Shown piece after piece: positions 17,700 to 27,906 of a DNA stretch of 64,000 nt; the first letter of the stretch is position 1, and every line of letters starts with the position of its first letter. The notes beneath the pieces were generated by a model. The model ran no database searches. It was not told where the DNA came from and saw only the letters and a program-made list of their open reading frames with translations. Both the position numbers and the translations under genes were made by a program. The stretch is from Actinophytocola oryzae (GTDB lineage Bacteria; Actinomycetota; Actinomycetes; Mycobacteriales; Pseudonocardiaceae), in NCBI RefSeq assembly GCF_004364325.1, contig NZ_SOCP01000007.1:372001-436000 (forward strand). The letters run 5' to 3'.

Positions 17700-20612
17700 G
17701 TGTACCACGGATCGACAGCCATGATCGGGCGCGATCGGGAGCTGAGGACCGTCGGGACCGCGCTGGCACGGACGATGAACGGCCAGGGGGGAGCGGTGTT
17801 CATCGCCGGTGATGCCGGCGTCGGGAAGTCCCGCCTCTTAGCCTCGATCAGCGAGGAGGCCTACGCGGCAGGCATGAGCCTGATGCGGGGCCGCGCCAGC
17901 ACCATCGGACCGACGACCCCGTTTCGCCCACTGACCGAGGCCATCCTCTACCTGTTGCGCGCTGACCGGATCGACCCGGCCGCGCTCGGCCCGTACGGGC
18001 CCATCCTCGGCCGCGTCGTGCCCGGGTGGGGCGACCCGGCCGCCGGCCACGACGGCGAGTCGCTCGTCGTGCTCGCGGAGGCGATGCTGCAGCTGACGGG
18101 ACTGACCGGCCAGAGCAGGGGCTGTCTGCTCACGCTCGACGATCTGCACAACGCCGACGCCGAGACGCTCGCGGTGCTCGAGTACCTGGTCGACAACGTC
18201 GACTCGCAGCCGACGCTGGTCGTCGGCGGCATCCGGGAACGCGACAGCACGGCCTACACGCTCGCGCGCACCGCCGCCCAACGCGGCCGGTGCACGCTGA
18301 TCGAGCTGGACCCGCTGAACGAGGACGAGCTGTGCCGGATGGCCGCCGCGTCGCTCGACGTGCCCGCCGAGCAGGTGCCCGCGGACGTGATGGCGCTGCT
18401 GTGGGCGGGCAGCACCGGCAACCCGTTCATGGCCGAGGAGATGCTGCGGGTCATGCTCGACGACGAGGTCATCGTGCGCACCGGCGACACGTGGACCCTC
18501 GCCGTGGAGCCGGACAACGCGACGCTCGGGCTCGTCGGCCCCCTCGCGGGCCGCGTCGCGAACGTCGGCGCGCAGACCCGTGAGGTGCTCTCGGCCGCGG
18601 CGACGTTCGGCACCCGGTTCCCGCTCGCCGTCATCCAGCTCGTCACCGGGCTTTCCGACCAGGTGTTGCTGAGCCTGCTACAGGACGACCTCGCGAGCAG
18701 GCTCGTCACGATCGACGAGCAGACCGCCGACTGGTACGCCTTCCACCACCAGCTCTCCCGCGACGCGGTGCTCGCACAGCTCGACCAGTCCGAACAGGCG
18801 CGGCTCGCGGGCAGGATCGCCGACGCGGTCGACACCGTCCACCCGGACCACCCCGGCGAGTGGTGCGAGATCGCGGCGCGGCTGCGACTCGAGGCGGGCG
18901 ACCGAGTCGCGGCGGGGGAGCTGTTCGCGGAGGCGGGCAGGCGCGCGCTCGCCATCGGCGCGGCGTCGTCGGCGGTGTCGCTGCTGGAGCGGGCGTGGGA
19001 GCTGCTGGCCGAGGCGCCGCAGTCGCGGGCGGAGGCGTTCGAGCAGCTCGTGCTGGCGCTGGCCGAGGCCGGTCAGGTGGAGCGCGCGCTGGCCGAGATC
19101 ACGGGCCTGGACCAGGTCAGCGGCCTGCCGCCACGCAGGCGGGCGAACCTGCACACGCGGCTGGCGTGGGCGGCGGCCGTGGCGGGCCGGATCGACGAGG
19201 CGATGCGGCAGGTGGAGGTCGCCCGGGTGCTGCTCGGCGCGGACGCGCCCGCGGAGGACCTCGCGCCGGTCGACGTGGTCGCCGCGCACCTGGCGCTGGA
19301 CCAGACGGGCGCGGACCGGTTCCCCGACGCGGAACGCATGGCGCGGCAGGCGGCGATGGTGGCGGAGACCGTGCCGCTGCCGGTGGTGGCGTGCCAGGCG
19401 TGGCAGCTGCTGGGCGCGATCGTGCGCCACCGCGAACCGGACGAGGCGACGCGGTGCCTGGAGCGCGCCAACTCCCTGGCCGTGCGCCACGGGCTGCCGA
19501 TCTGGGAGATCCACGCGCTGATCCGGCTGGGCAACGACGACGCGCTGCGCACCGCGGACACGACCCGGCTGGAGCAGGCTCGCGTCAAGGCTGGTGCGGT
19601 CGGTGCCGTGACCGCCCGGTACCAGGCGGAGTCGAGCATCGCGCTGCACCTGATCCTGCGGGGCGAGTACGCGGAAGCGCGGTCGATCATCGACCGGGTG
19701 CTGGCGTCCACGGGGCGGTTGAAGCTGCTGGAGACGACGCGGTACGTGGCGCTGCTGCGGGCGGTGCTGGCCGCGCACGAGGGCGACCGCGACGCGATGG
19801 CGGCGGCCCTGGGGGTGTTCGAGCACTGGGGCGGCAACCTGACGCTGCACGCGCCGAGGGTGCACGGGCTGGCCGGGGCGTTCTGCGCGCTGCTGGACGA
19901 GGACCGCGAGCTGGCGCATGACGAGCTGGCACGTGCGGTGAGCAGTGCGGACAGCGGGTCCAGCGTCTACTACCTGTCGGGCAGACACGGGCTGGACGTC
20001 CTGTTGCGGGTGCTGTCGGGGCAGGCGGGCTGGCCGGAGTACGAGGCGGTCGCGAAGGATCCGGCGAGTGCCCTGCGCTGGGACCGGCAGTTCACGTCGT
20101 TCGCGCACGCCGTGCTGCTGGGCCGGTTCGGCGGCGCGGCCGACGCCGTTGCCGCGATGGACGACGCGCTGGCACTGGCCGAACCGTTCGAGATGAGCCG
20201 CCATCTCGGGTTGCGGCTGGTCGCGGAGGCGGCACTGGCGGACGGCTGGGGTGATCCCGCGGCCTGGCTCCGCGAAGCCGAGGGCTACTTCCACGGCCGG
20301 GACGTGCGTGCGGTGTCGGCGGCGTGCCGTGCGCTGCTGCGGAAGGCGGGTGCGAAGGTCCCGCAGCACCGCACCGGCGCGGACGACATCCCGGTGGAAC
20401 TGCGGACAGCGGGCGTGACGGTCCGGGAGTTCGAGGTGCTGGGACTGTTGGTGGGGCGCCTGGGAAACCAGGAGATCGCCGCACTGCTGCACCTGTCGCC
20501 CCGCACGGTGGAGCGGCACGTGGGGAACCTGAAGACGAAGACCGGGCTGCCGAACCGGATCGCACTCGGCGAGTTCGCGGCGGAGTTCGTGGCGGACACG
20601 GTCGACCCGTAG
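17700..20612 (+). CDS. LAL-family (large ATP-binding LuxR) transcriptional regulator
   Basis: The protein is 970 residues from the GTG at 17700; an ATG at 17721 (MIGRDREL) is the alternative. TACCAT ends 8 bases before the GTG, so a leaderless transcript is possible. The N-terminal AAA/STAND ATPase has Walker A FIAGDAGVGKSRLLAS (about residues 40-48) and Walker B CLLTLDDLHNAD (about 145). A long helical TPR-like middle follows, and a C-terminal LuxR HTH: VTVREFEVLGLLVGRLGNQE, then SPRTVERHVGNLKTKTGLPN. LAL proteins are typically pathway activators for secondary metabolism. An in-frame TTA codon at 17838-17840, just after Walker A, implies dependence on the rare bldA-type leucyl tRNA. Confidence 0.9.
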   Translation: MYHGSTAMIGRDRELRTVGTALARTMNGQGGAVFIAGDAGVGKSRLLASISEEAYAAGMSLMRGRASTIGPTTPFRPLTEAILYLLRADRIDPAALGPYGPILGRVVPGWGDPAAGHDGESLVVLAEAMLQLTGLTGQSRGCLLTLDDLHNADAETLAVLEYLVDNVDSQPTLVVGGIRERDSTAYTLARTAAQRGRCTLIELDPLNEDELCRMAAASLDVPAEQVPADVMALLWAGSTGNPFMAEEMLRVMLDDEVIVRTGDTWTLAVEPDNATLGLVGPLAGRVANVGAQTREVLSAAATFGTRFPLAVIQLVTGLSDQVLLSLLQDDLASRLVTIDEQTADWYAFHHQLSRDAVLAQLDQSEQARLAGRIADAVDTVHPDHPGEWCEIAARLRLEAGDRVAAGELFAEAGRRALAIGAASSAVSLLERAWELLAEAPQSRAEAFEQLVLALAEAGQVERALAEITGLDQVSGLPPRRRANLHTRLAWAAAVAGRIDEAMRQVEVARVLLGADAPAEDLAPVDVVAAHLALDQTGADRFPDAERMARQAAMVAETVPLPVVACQAWQLLGAIVRHREPDEATRCLERANSLAVRHGLPIWEIHALIRLGNDDALRTADTTRLEQARVKAGAVGAVTARYQAESSIALHLILRGEYAEARSIIDRVLASTGRLKLLETTRYVALLRAVLAAHEGDRDAMAAALGVFEHWGGNLTLHAPRVHGLAGAFCALLDEDRELAHDELARAVSSADSGSSVYYLSGRHGLDVLLRVLSGQAGWPEYEAVAKDPASALRWDRQFTSFAHAVLLGRFGGAADAVAAMDDALALAEPFEMSRHLGLRLVAEAALADGWGDPAAWLREAEGYFHGRDVRAVSAACRALLRKAGAKVPQHRTGADDIPVELRTAGVTVREFEVLGLLVGRLGNQEIAALLHLSPRTVERHVGNLKTKTGLPNRIALGEFAAEFVADTVDP

Positions 20613-20624
20613 CCGGCGACGACA

Positions 20625-20655
20625 CCGACCCGGGACAGGACGAGTCCCGGGTCGG
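20625..20655. terminator. Bidirectional hairpin terminator between convergent genes
   Basis: CCGACCCGGGAC at 20625-20636 pairs perfectly with GTCCCGGGTCGG at 20644-20655 around a 7-base loop. It lies between the stop of the LAL regulator and the stop of the leftward acyltransferase gene, so it can terminate both transcripts. Confidence 0.7.
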
Positions 20656-20668
20656 CGCCGCTCGCGGG

Positions 20669-21970
20669 TCAGGCCGGTCGGCCGGCCAGACCTGGCACGG
20701 GGTCGTCCAGAGCGCTGGTCCAGTCGACCCGGACGCCGTGCGTGTGCGCCTTCGCCACCGCCGTCAGGAACCGGCTCTGGTCGCCGTCGTACTTCCTCGA
20801 CGTCGCGATGACCGTCGGGTCCTGCTCGCGGAGGGTGTTCGCGATCGCGGGCGCCAGGATCGGGTGCGGGCTCGTCTCCACGTACGTGCCGTGGCCGTCC
20901 GCCCACAGGGCCCTCGTCGCCTGTTCGAAGTGGACGGTCTGCCGCAGGTTGCGATACCAGTACTCCGTGCCGAGCACACTGGTGTCGGCCAGCAGGCCAC
21001 CCGTCACCGTCGAGTAGAACGGCGTCCTGGCCTGCCTCGCCCGCACACCCGCGAGGTCACGGCTGAGCCGGGCCTCGATCCGCTCCACCGCGGGCGAGTG
21101 CGACGCGTAGTCCACGTTCACCTTCCGGACGGTCACCTCCTCCGCCGACCCGAGCAGCGACGCCTCCAGTTCGGCCAGCGCCTCCGTCTCACCCGCCACC
21201 ACGGTCGAGCCGGGGCTGTTCACCACCGCCACCGCGATGTGCCGTGACCACGGCGCGATCCGCGACGCCAACTCCGCCGCGGGCAACGAAACCGACACCA
21301 TCCCTCCCGTGTCCGACAGCTCCGACAACGCCTGGCTCCGCAACGCCACGATCCGCGCCGCGTCCGCCAGCGACAACGCACCGGCCACGTGCGCCGCCGC
21401 GATCTCGCCCTGCGAGTGACCGACGACCGCGTCCGGTTCGACACCGTACGAGCGCCACAACCCCGCGAGCGCCACCATCATCGCGAACAGTGCGGGCTGC
21501 ACGACGTCGGTCCGCGCGAACGGCGTCGGGTCCGGGGTCGTCAGCACGTCGTGCAGCGACCAGTCCACATAGGAGCCGAGCGCGTCCGCGCACGCATCGA
21601 GGTGCGTCCGGAACACCGGCGACGCCGCGTACAGGTCCCTGCCCATGCCGGGCCACTGCGAACCCTGACCGGGGAACACGAACACCACCCCGCCCGGCTC
21701 CACCGGACCGGCCTGCGTCAGGTTCCTGGCCTGTTCCCCGGCAGCCAGCGCGGCCAGCCCCGCCAGGAACTCCTCGCGCCCCGAGCCGACGAGCACGGCG
21801 CGGTGCGCTAGCGCAGGCCCACGGGCCAGACCGCGGGCAAGACGGGGTGGGTCCAGTGACGGCAGGGACGCCACGAACCCGTGCAGGCGGGCGGCCGCGG
21901 CCCGCAGACTGGTGTCCGACTCCGCCGACAGCAGCCACGGGACGACGGCCCTCTGGTCGGTGCCCGTCAT
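20669..21970 (-). CDS. Free-standing acyltransferase (AT), methylmalonyl-CoA type by motif
   Basis: The ATG at 21970 overlaps the TGA of the upstream gene and gives 433 residues. The first 100 residues resemble the KS-AT linker of modular PKS (WLLSAESDTSLRAAAARL). The AT domain follows: FVFPGQGSQWPGMGRDLY, the nucleophile motif GHSQGEIAAAHVAGALSL, and YASHSPAVE. In AT domains, GHSQG with YASH predicts methylmalonyl-CoA, while malonyl enzymes usually have HAFH. There is no intact KS or PKS in the window, so this AT acts in trans, most simply on the carrier protein encoded two genes upstream. It is the last gene of a three-gene leftward operon divergent from the NRPS genes. Confidence 0.85.
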   Translation of the reverse strand: MTGTDQRAVVPWLLSAESDTSLRAAAARLHGFVASLPSLDPPRLARGLARGPALAHRAVLVGSGREEFLAGLAALAAGEQARNLTQAGPVEPGGVVFVFPGQGSQWPGMGRDLYAASPVFRTHLDACADALGSYVDWSLHDVLTTPDPTPFARTDVVQPALFAMMVALAGLWRSYGVEPDAVVGHSQGEIAAAHVAGALSLADAARIVALRSQALSELSDTGGMVSVSLPAAELASRIAPWSRHIAVAVVNSPGSTVVAGETEALAELEASLLGSAEEVTVRKVNVDYASHSPAVERIEARLSRDLAGVRARQARTPFYSTVTGGLLADTSVLGTEYWYRNLRQTVHFEQATRALWADGHGTYVETSPHPILAPAIANTLREQDPTVIATSRKYDGDQSRFLTAVAKAHTHGVRVDWTSALDDPVPGLAGRPA

Positions 21971-24282
21971 CGCGTCCGCTCCTGGGTGTCGTCCACGGCC
22001 ACGAACCGCAGCTCCGAGGTGTACCGGTTGCCCGTGCCGTCGGTCAGCCACGTCTGCTCCGGGCTGGGCAGCATCTCGCTGATCGTCACGCGGCCGGACG
22101 GGTCGTCCCGCACCAGCCTGCGCACGGCCTTCGCGAAGATGTTGACGTACACGGGACTGTCGAAGTCCACGTAGAACGGCCGAGGCTCCGTAGGGGAGAC
22201 GACGAACACGAACCGGGGCAGCCCCAGCGACTCGCGCCACTGGCGGGCCCGGACGTACCGGCGCGCCTCGCTCTTCTCGTTCGCGAAGTCCATCGTGGAC
22301 GGTTCGAACCGCCACGTCTCCCGCGTCACGACCATGCGGTCGATCGTGACGCGCGGGAAGTAGTCCGCGTCGGCGGGCACGATCCGGAACAGGTCCAGCG
22401 CGAGCACGGTCATCGCCTGGGAGAAGACGTCGATCACGTCGAAGACGGCGCCGTCGGGCAGCACGGCCACCAGCTCGCCGTCCCGGTCCTCGACCCGCAC
22501 GTCCGCGCTCGCGACCGTCCTGGCGCGCTCCGGGTCGGCGCTGGCGTCCGCGAGCGCCACGTTGTAGTCCTGGTCGCGGACCAGCGCGTACCGGGTGCGC
22601 AACGACAGCCGCGCGCGGCTCGCCTTGGGCTGCAACGGCATCAGCCGCGGCGTCGGGTGGTCGGCGTCGATGAGCGACAGCAGCTCGGCCCGGTCGGGGT
22701 GCTGGTGCACGAACAGCGACGCCCCGAGCGTGTTCATGGCGATGTGCATCTCGCCGATCGCGACCTCGTAGTCACCGCGGTTCACCGCGTCCGCGTCGTC
22801 GGCCACCACCATCATGTCCGGGCACGCGTACCGGGCCGTCGACCACTGGTGGCCCGTCTCGCCGAACGCCTCCCGGACCCGGTCCGCGATCTCCGCACTG
22901 GTCAGCCTCACCCGCCGGGCGCCGGGCGCCGGCTGCAGGATCGACTCCCAGTGCTTGCAGAACAGCCGGTGGATGTCGGTCGCGTCGGCGACGGCCTCGC
23001 CGTGTGTCATGCCGATGCACGCGAACCACAGCGTCGACAGGTCCAAAGTAGACTGACCGGCCTTGGCCGCCTGCTTGTCGAAGATGCCGCGCATGTGCTC
23101 GCGCACGTGCTCGGTCAGGGTCGAGGTCACCCAGTTCGCGCTGGACAGCAGCAGGTCCAGCGGGCCGAGCGCGTCGAGCAGGTCGGTGCCGAGCCGGACG
23201 CGGGTCGAACGGCGGCTGTCGGAGTAGATGACCGCGCGGGACGTGCTCGTGCCCTGGCCCTTCTGCCGCTGCGCGGCCGTCTGTGTCAGCTCGGTGAAGT
23301 CGTTCTCGAGCGCCTCCATCGCCGCGGTCAGTGCCGCCGGGTCCCCCAGCGACGCGCGCACGCGGTCGCGTCCTGCCTCGAGGACGCCCAGGCGGGCGAG
23401 TGCGGGGTCCCGGAGCGCGGGATCACCGATCCGGTCGAGGATCTCCCGCAGCCGCCGCTCCGGGTAGGTGTCGGCGGGCACCTCGAGCTGCCACACGATC
23501 CAACGGCGCTTCACCAGCCCGTCCAGCACCGCGGCCACGTCCACCCCGGCGCCCAGCTCGCGCTGGAGGTCGCGGGCCGGGCGCACGCCGTCACACAGCT
23601 CGAGCACCCGCCGCTGGACCGGGTCGACCGCGCGGGGCCGCAGGCCGGGCACGGCGATCTCGTCACCGAGGATCCGCACGAACGGCATCCGCGTGGGTGC
23701 CACCCACTCGCGGACCGCCGGGTCGTCGCTCACGGTCCTGGCGAGCGCGTCGATGGCCCAGCTCGCGAAGTACACGTTCTGCTCGGCGATCAGGCCGTCG
23801 TCCTCGTGGTCGAACTCGACGCCTCGGACGGAGTCGTCCCAGCTGCCCCAGCCGACCGGGCCGAAGAAGCCGATGGTGTCGTTCTTGACGCAGAACCGCT
23901 GCCAGTACTGCGCGACGAACTCCTCGCGCTGGCGGGCCATGCTGGGCCGCTTCCCCAGCTCCGGCTCCCACTTCAGGAACGGCTCGATGCCCGACTTCAG
24001 CACCGCCCGGTTCTGCCACGCCACGGCGGCCTGGAACATGGGCTGTGCCGCGATGTCGAGCAGCGCCTTCGACATCTCCAGGGCCGAGGCGTCGAACAGC
24101 TTCTCGAACTCCTGCCACGCGGGTCCGCCCAGCTGCCTGCCCTCGGCGAACTCCGCCGCGGCCGCCGCCAGCTCCTCGGGCGCGAGCCGCAGCACCCCGT
24201 CGGCCGGGAACCCCGGGCCGCGCAGGCCGAACTGGTCCCAGAACCGCCACTTCCCGACCCGCGGTGCCGACGCGTCGTTCAT
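21967..24282 (-). CDS. LanB-like lantibiotic dehydratase, glutamylation-domain-only protein
   Basis: The ATG at 24282, with GGAGAGCGGAG upstream, gives 771 residues; the frame stays open to a TTG at 24333. The sequence matches the N-terminal LanB domain (PF04738 type): FCVKNDTIGFFGPVGWGSWD, RAVIYSDSRRSTRVRLG, and near the end LPRFVFVVSPTEPRPFYVDF. Full LanB enzymes are about 1000 residues and end in a SpaB_C elimination domain, which is missing. The protein therefore resembles split LanBs or PEARL enzymes, which use glutamyl- or other aminoacyl-tRNA. Its neighbours are a lone carrier protein, an AT and a Ser-activating NRPS, with no lanthipeptide precursor nearby. Action on a carrier-bound substrate is my inference. 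Confidence 0.82.
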   Translation of the reverse strand: MNDASAPRVGKWRFWDQFGLRGPGFPADGVLRLAPEELAAAAAEFAEGRQLGGPAWQEFEKLFDASALEMSKALLDIAAQPMFQAAVAWQNRAVLKSGIEPFLKWEPELGKRPSMARQREEFVAQYWQRFCVKNDTIGFFGPVGWGSWDDSVRGVEFDHEDDGLIAEQNVYFASWAIDALARTVSDDPAVREWVAPTRMPFVRILGDEIAVPGLRPRAVDPVQRRVLELCDGVRPARDLQRELGAGVDVAAVLDGLVKRRWIVWQLEVPADTYPERRLREILDRIGDPALRDPALARLGVLEAGRDRVRASLGDPAALTAAMEALENDFTELTQTAAQRQKGQGTSTSRAVIYSDSRRSTRVRLGTDLLDALGPLDLLLSSANWVTSTLTEHVREHMRGIFDKQAAKAGQSTLDLSTLWFACIGMTHGEAVADATDIHRLFCKHWESILQPAPGARRVRLTSAEIADRVREAFGETGHQWSTARYACPDMMVVADDADAVNRGDYEVAIGEMHIAMNTLGASLFVHQHPDRAELLSLIDADHPTPRLMPLQPKASRARLSLRTRYALVRDQDYNVALADASADPERARTVASADVRVEDRDGELVAVLPDGAVFDVIDVFSQAMTVLALDLFRIVPADADYFPRVTIDRMVVTRETWRFEPSTMDFANEKSEARRYVRARQWRESLGLPRFVFVVSPTEPRPFYVDFDSPVYVNIFAKAVRRLVRDDPSGRVTISEMLPSPEQTWLTDGTGNRYTSELRFVAVDDTQERTR

Positions 24283-24325
24283 CTCCGCTCTCCGTTCGTT
24301 CGGGGCCGTGCGCACAGCAGGCCGG

Positions 24326-24562
24326 TCAGTCAAGGTCGTCGACGGCGGATGCCAGGTCGGCCGGGGTGGGGCAGGCGAACACGAGCGCGATGGGGACCTC
24401 GACGTCGAGCGCGGCGGTGAGCCGCGTGACGATCTGGAAGGCCACCATCGAGTCCCCGCCCGCCTCGTAGAAGTCGCTGTAGGGCCCGAGCTCGTCGCGG
24501 CGGAGCGTCTCGCGGTAGGTGGACACGACGAGGTCGAGTACGTCGGTGGTGGCGCTGGTCAT
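24326..24562 (-). CDS. Free-standing phosphopantetheine carrier protein
   Basis: This 78-residue protein starts at an ATG preceded by GGGAGGACGGAACC. Its centre is DFYEAGGDSMVAFQIVTRL, with the phosphopantetheine serine in GGDS. GGDS rather than GGHS is the version usual in carrier proteins that precede epimerisation domains and in some stand-alone ones. It is the first gene of the leftward operon with the LanB-like and AT genes, 43 bases before the former, and is divergent from NRPS-1. It could carry an aminoacyl or acyl unit made by its operon partners for the first condensation domain of the NRPS. The loading enzyme is not certain. Confidence 0.85.
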   Translation of the reverse strand: MTSATTDVLDLVVSTYRETLRRDELGPYSDFYEAGGDSMVAFQIVTRLTAALDVEVPIALVFACPTPADLASAVDDLD

Positions 24563-24754
24563 GGTTCCGTCCTCCCGAAAACCGTTGAACTACACGGGAA
24601 GGAACGTATGGCCGGGGGCGGCGGCCACGGCAGGGGCAAAGGTGACCACCCCGGCCGTGGCCGGAACTGCCCAGCTGGCAACGGGTCCGTCCGCTGACAC
24701 GCTGGGAACCGCCAGAGAAACCTGACCCCGGCGCCGAACTCGGTGGAGACCAGC

Positions 24755-27700
24755 ATGTCGATGACGATCAGCTCGCCCGTCGGTCACACGCGGGTGGACC
24801 GCACCCCGTTGTCGTTCGCCCAGCAGCGTCTGTGGTTCCTCGACCAGCTGGAGCCCGATGGTGACGAGTACCTGATCCGCCGCGCCCTGCGCCTGAGCGG
24901 CCCCGTGGACGTGACCGCGCTGCGGGTGGCGCTGTCCGGGGTGGTGGCCCGCCACGACGCGCTGCGCACCCGGTTCGCCGCCGGTGAGGACGGCCGCCCG
25001 TACACGGTCGTCGGCCCGCCCGCCCCGGTCCCGGTGCGGGTGGTCGAGGTGCCCGCCGCCGACGTCGACACGGTGGTCAACGCCACAGCGGTGGCACCTT
25101 TCGACCTCGCCGCCGGACCGCTGCTGCGGGCGGTGCTCGTCCGGTCCGGACCCGAGGACGCGGTGCTCGTAGTGTGCCTGCACCACATCGTCTTCGACGG
25201 CCTGTCCGAGCCGGTCCTCGCCCGCGAGCTGGGGGTGCTGTACGCGGCCGCCACCGGCGACCCGTCGGCCGTGCTGCCGGAGGTGCCGGTCCGCTACGCC
25301 GACTACGCGGTGTGGCAGCACCGGCGCCTCACCGACGAGCGCCAGCGGATGCTGCTCGACTACTGGCGCGACAAGCTCTCCGGCCTGCGACCGCTGCAAC
25401 TGCCGACGGACCGGCCGCGCAGGGCCGTCCGCGGCACCGCGGGCGACGTGGTCGGATTCACCATCCCCGCCGAGACGCTCCGCCCGCTCGCCCGCACCGC
25501 GGGACGGGCCGGTGCGACCCTGTTCATGGCTCTGCTGGGCGGTTTCCAGGTCATGCTGTCCCGCTACAGCGGACAGGACGACGTCGCCGTCGGGACCGCG
25601 GTCGCGGGCCGCACCCTGTCCGGCACCGAGAACCTCATCGGGTTGTTCGTGAACAGCCTGGTGCTGCGCACGGACCTGTCCGGCGATCCCACGTTCGCCG
25701 AGCTGCTCGGCCGCGTCCGAGACACCGCCGTCGGCGCCTTCGGCCACCTGGACCTGCCGTTCGAACGGCTCGTGGAGGAGCTCGCCGTCGGGCGCGACCT
25801 GTCCCGCAACCCGCTGTTCGACGCGATGCTGGTGCTGCAGAAGAACCCGCCCGGCTCCGCGTGGCGGCTCGCGGGGGTCGAGGTGGAGCAGTACCCGCTC
25901 GCCGCGCCCGACTCCGAGACCGACCTGACCCTGCACCTCACCCAACAGGACGACGGCAGCGCGGTCGGGCGGCTGTACTTCAGCACCGACCTGTTCGACC
26001 GGTCCACTGTGGAGCGGATGGGCGAGCACCTCCTGGTGCTGCTGGACGAGCTGGCCCGGCAGGCGGATGTCCCGATCTCGGCGGTCAGCATGATCCCCGC
26101 CGTCGAGCGCGCGCGGGTCCTCGTCGAGTGGAACGACACGGCGGGCCCCTTCCCGGCCGGGAGGCTCCTCCACGAGCTGGTCGCCGAACGGGCCGCGACG
26201 CACCCCGACGAGCCCGCGGTCGTCGGCGGCGGTATGGTGCTCACCCACGGCGAGCTGGACGAGCGCGCCCGCCGCCTGGCCCACCGCCTCCGCGACCTCG
26301 GCGTGCGGCCGGGAGTGCTGGTCGGGGTGTTCCTGGAGCGGTGCCCGGAGCTGGTCGTCGCGCTGCTGGCCATCCTCAGGGCGGGTGGTGCGTACGTGCC
26401 GCTGGATCCCGAGCACCCGGCCGACCGCATCGGGTTCGTGCTCGACGACACCGCCGCACGACTCGTGATCACCCAGGAGGACCTCGCCGACCGCCTGCCC
26501 GCCACGACCGACCGGCTGCTGGTCGACGCCGACTGGCCGACCGTGGCTACCTACCCGGCGACCGAGCCCGCACCTATCGCCACCCCGAGCGACCTCGCGT
26601 ACGTCATCTACACGTCGGGCTCGACCGGCCGCCCCAAGGGTGTGATGGTCGAGCACGAGGGGATCGTCAACTACCTCGCCGGCATGCAGCACGACTTCCC
26701 GCTGCGGCCCGGTGACGCCTTCCTGCAGGCCACGCCGCTGACCTTCGACGTGTCGGCCTACGAGATCTTCTGGCCGCTGTGGCAGGGCGGCACGGTCGTG
26801 CTCGTCCCCGGCGCGACCCGGCTGGACATGGCGCACGTGTCGTCGCTCATGCGGGAGCACCGGGTCGTGGGCCTGCACTTCGTGCCGAGCCTGATGGACG
26901 TGTTCGCGAACGAGGCGGACCCGGCGGACTGCGCGGCGCTGCGGTACGCGTTCTGCAGTGGCGAGGCGCTGCCGCGCACACTGGTGCGGCGGTTCGCCGA
27001 GCGGTTCACCGGCGACCTGGTCAACCTGTACGGCGCCACCGAGGTCTCGGTCGACACGACGTACTGGCGTGCCGAGCCGGACACCCCGGTGCTCGCGGGC
27101 CGCCCGATGCTCAACCAGACCGTGTACGTGCTGGACGCGGCGCGCAGGCCCGTGCCGGTCGGTGTGGTGGGGGAGGTCTACCTCGGGGGGCTGTGCGTCG
27201 GGCGCGGGTACTGGAACCGGCCGGAGCTGACCGAGGAGCGGTTCGTCCTGGATCCCTTCCAGCCCGGCGGCCGCCTGTACCGGACCGGTGACCTCGGCAG
27301 GTTCACCTCCGACGGGCAGCTGGACTTCCTCGGCCGCGCCGACACGCAGGTGAAGCTGCGCGGGGTGCGGATCGAGCTGGGGGAGATCGAGGCGGCGCTG
27401 CTGTCCGATCCGGACGTCGGCGCATGCGTGGTCGTGCTGCGGCAGGACCAGGGCGGCGACAAGCACCTCGTCGCGTACTGCGTGGGTGACGGCGAGTTGG
27501 ACACCGTGGCGGTGCGGGAGCGGTGTGCCGGGCTGCTGCCGTCGGTGATGGTGCCCGCGGTGTTCGTGGCGCTCCCCGAACTCCCGTTGACCTCCAACGG
27601 GAAGGTCGACCGAGGACGGCTGCCCGAACCCGACCTTGCGCGGGTGGTGACCGGTGCCGTGCACGTGCCTCCCGGCGACGAGGTCGAGGAGGCCATCGCC

Positions 27701-27906
27701 GGGGTGTGGGCCGACGTGCTCGGTGTCCGCGACCCCGGTGTCCACGACGACTTCTTCGCGTCCGGCGGCCACTCGCTGCGCGCCGTCCAGCTGGTGAACC
27801 AGGTGGAACGGCTCACCGGCGTCCGCATCAGCCTCCGGGCGCTCTTCCTCACGCCGACGATCGCCGGCGTCAAGTCCCAGCTGCTCGCGATGATCGAGGA
27901 CCAGTC

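Noticed and set aside
21967-24282. Reading the LanB-like gene as part of the lanthipeptide locus at 13-17.6 kb
   Set aside because: That locus already has a complete class II LanM and is separated by terminators and the LAL gene. The LanB-like gene is translationally linked to the AT and close to the carrier protein facing the NRPS.
24283-24333. TTG start at 24333 for the LanB-like gene
   Set aside because: It would use a rare start codon without a good ribosome-binding site. The ATG at 24282 is preceded by GGAGAGCGGAG.
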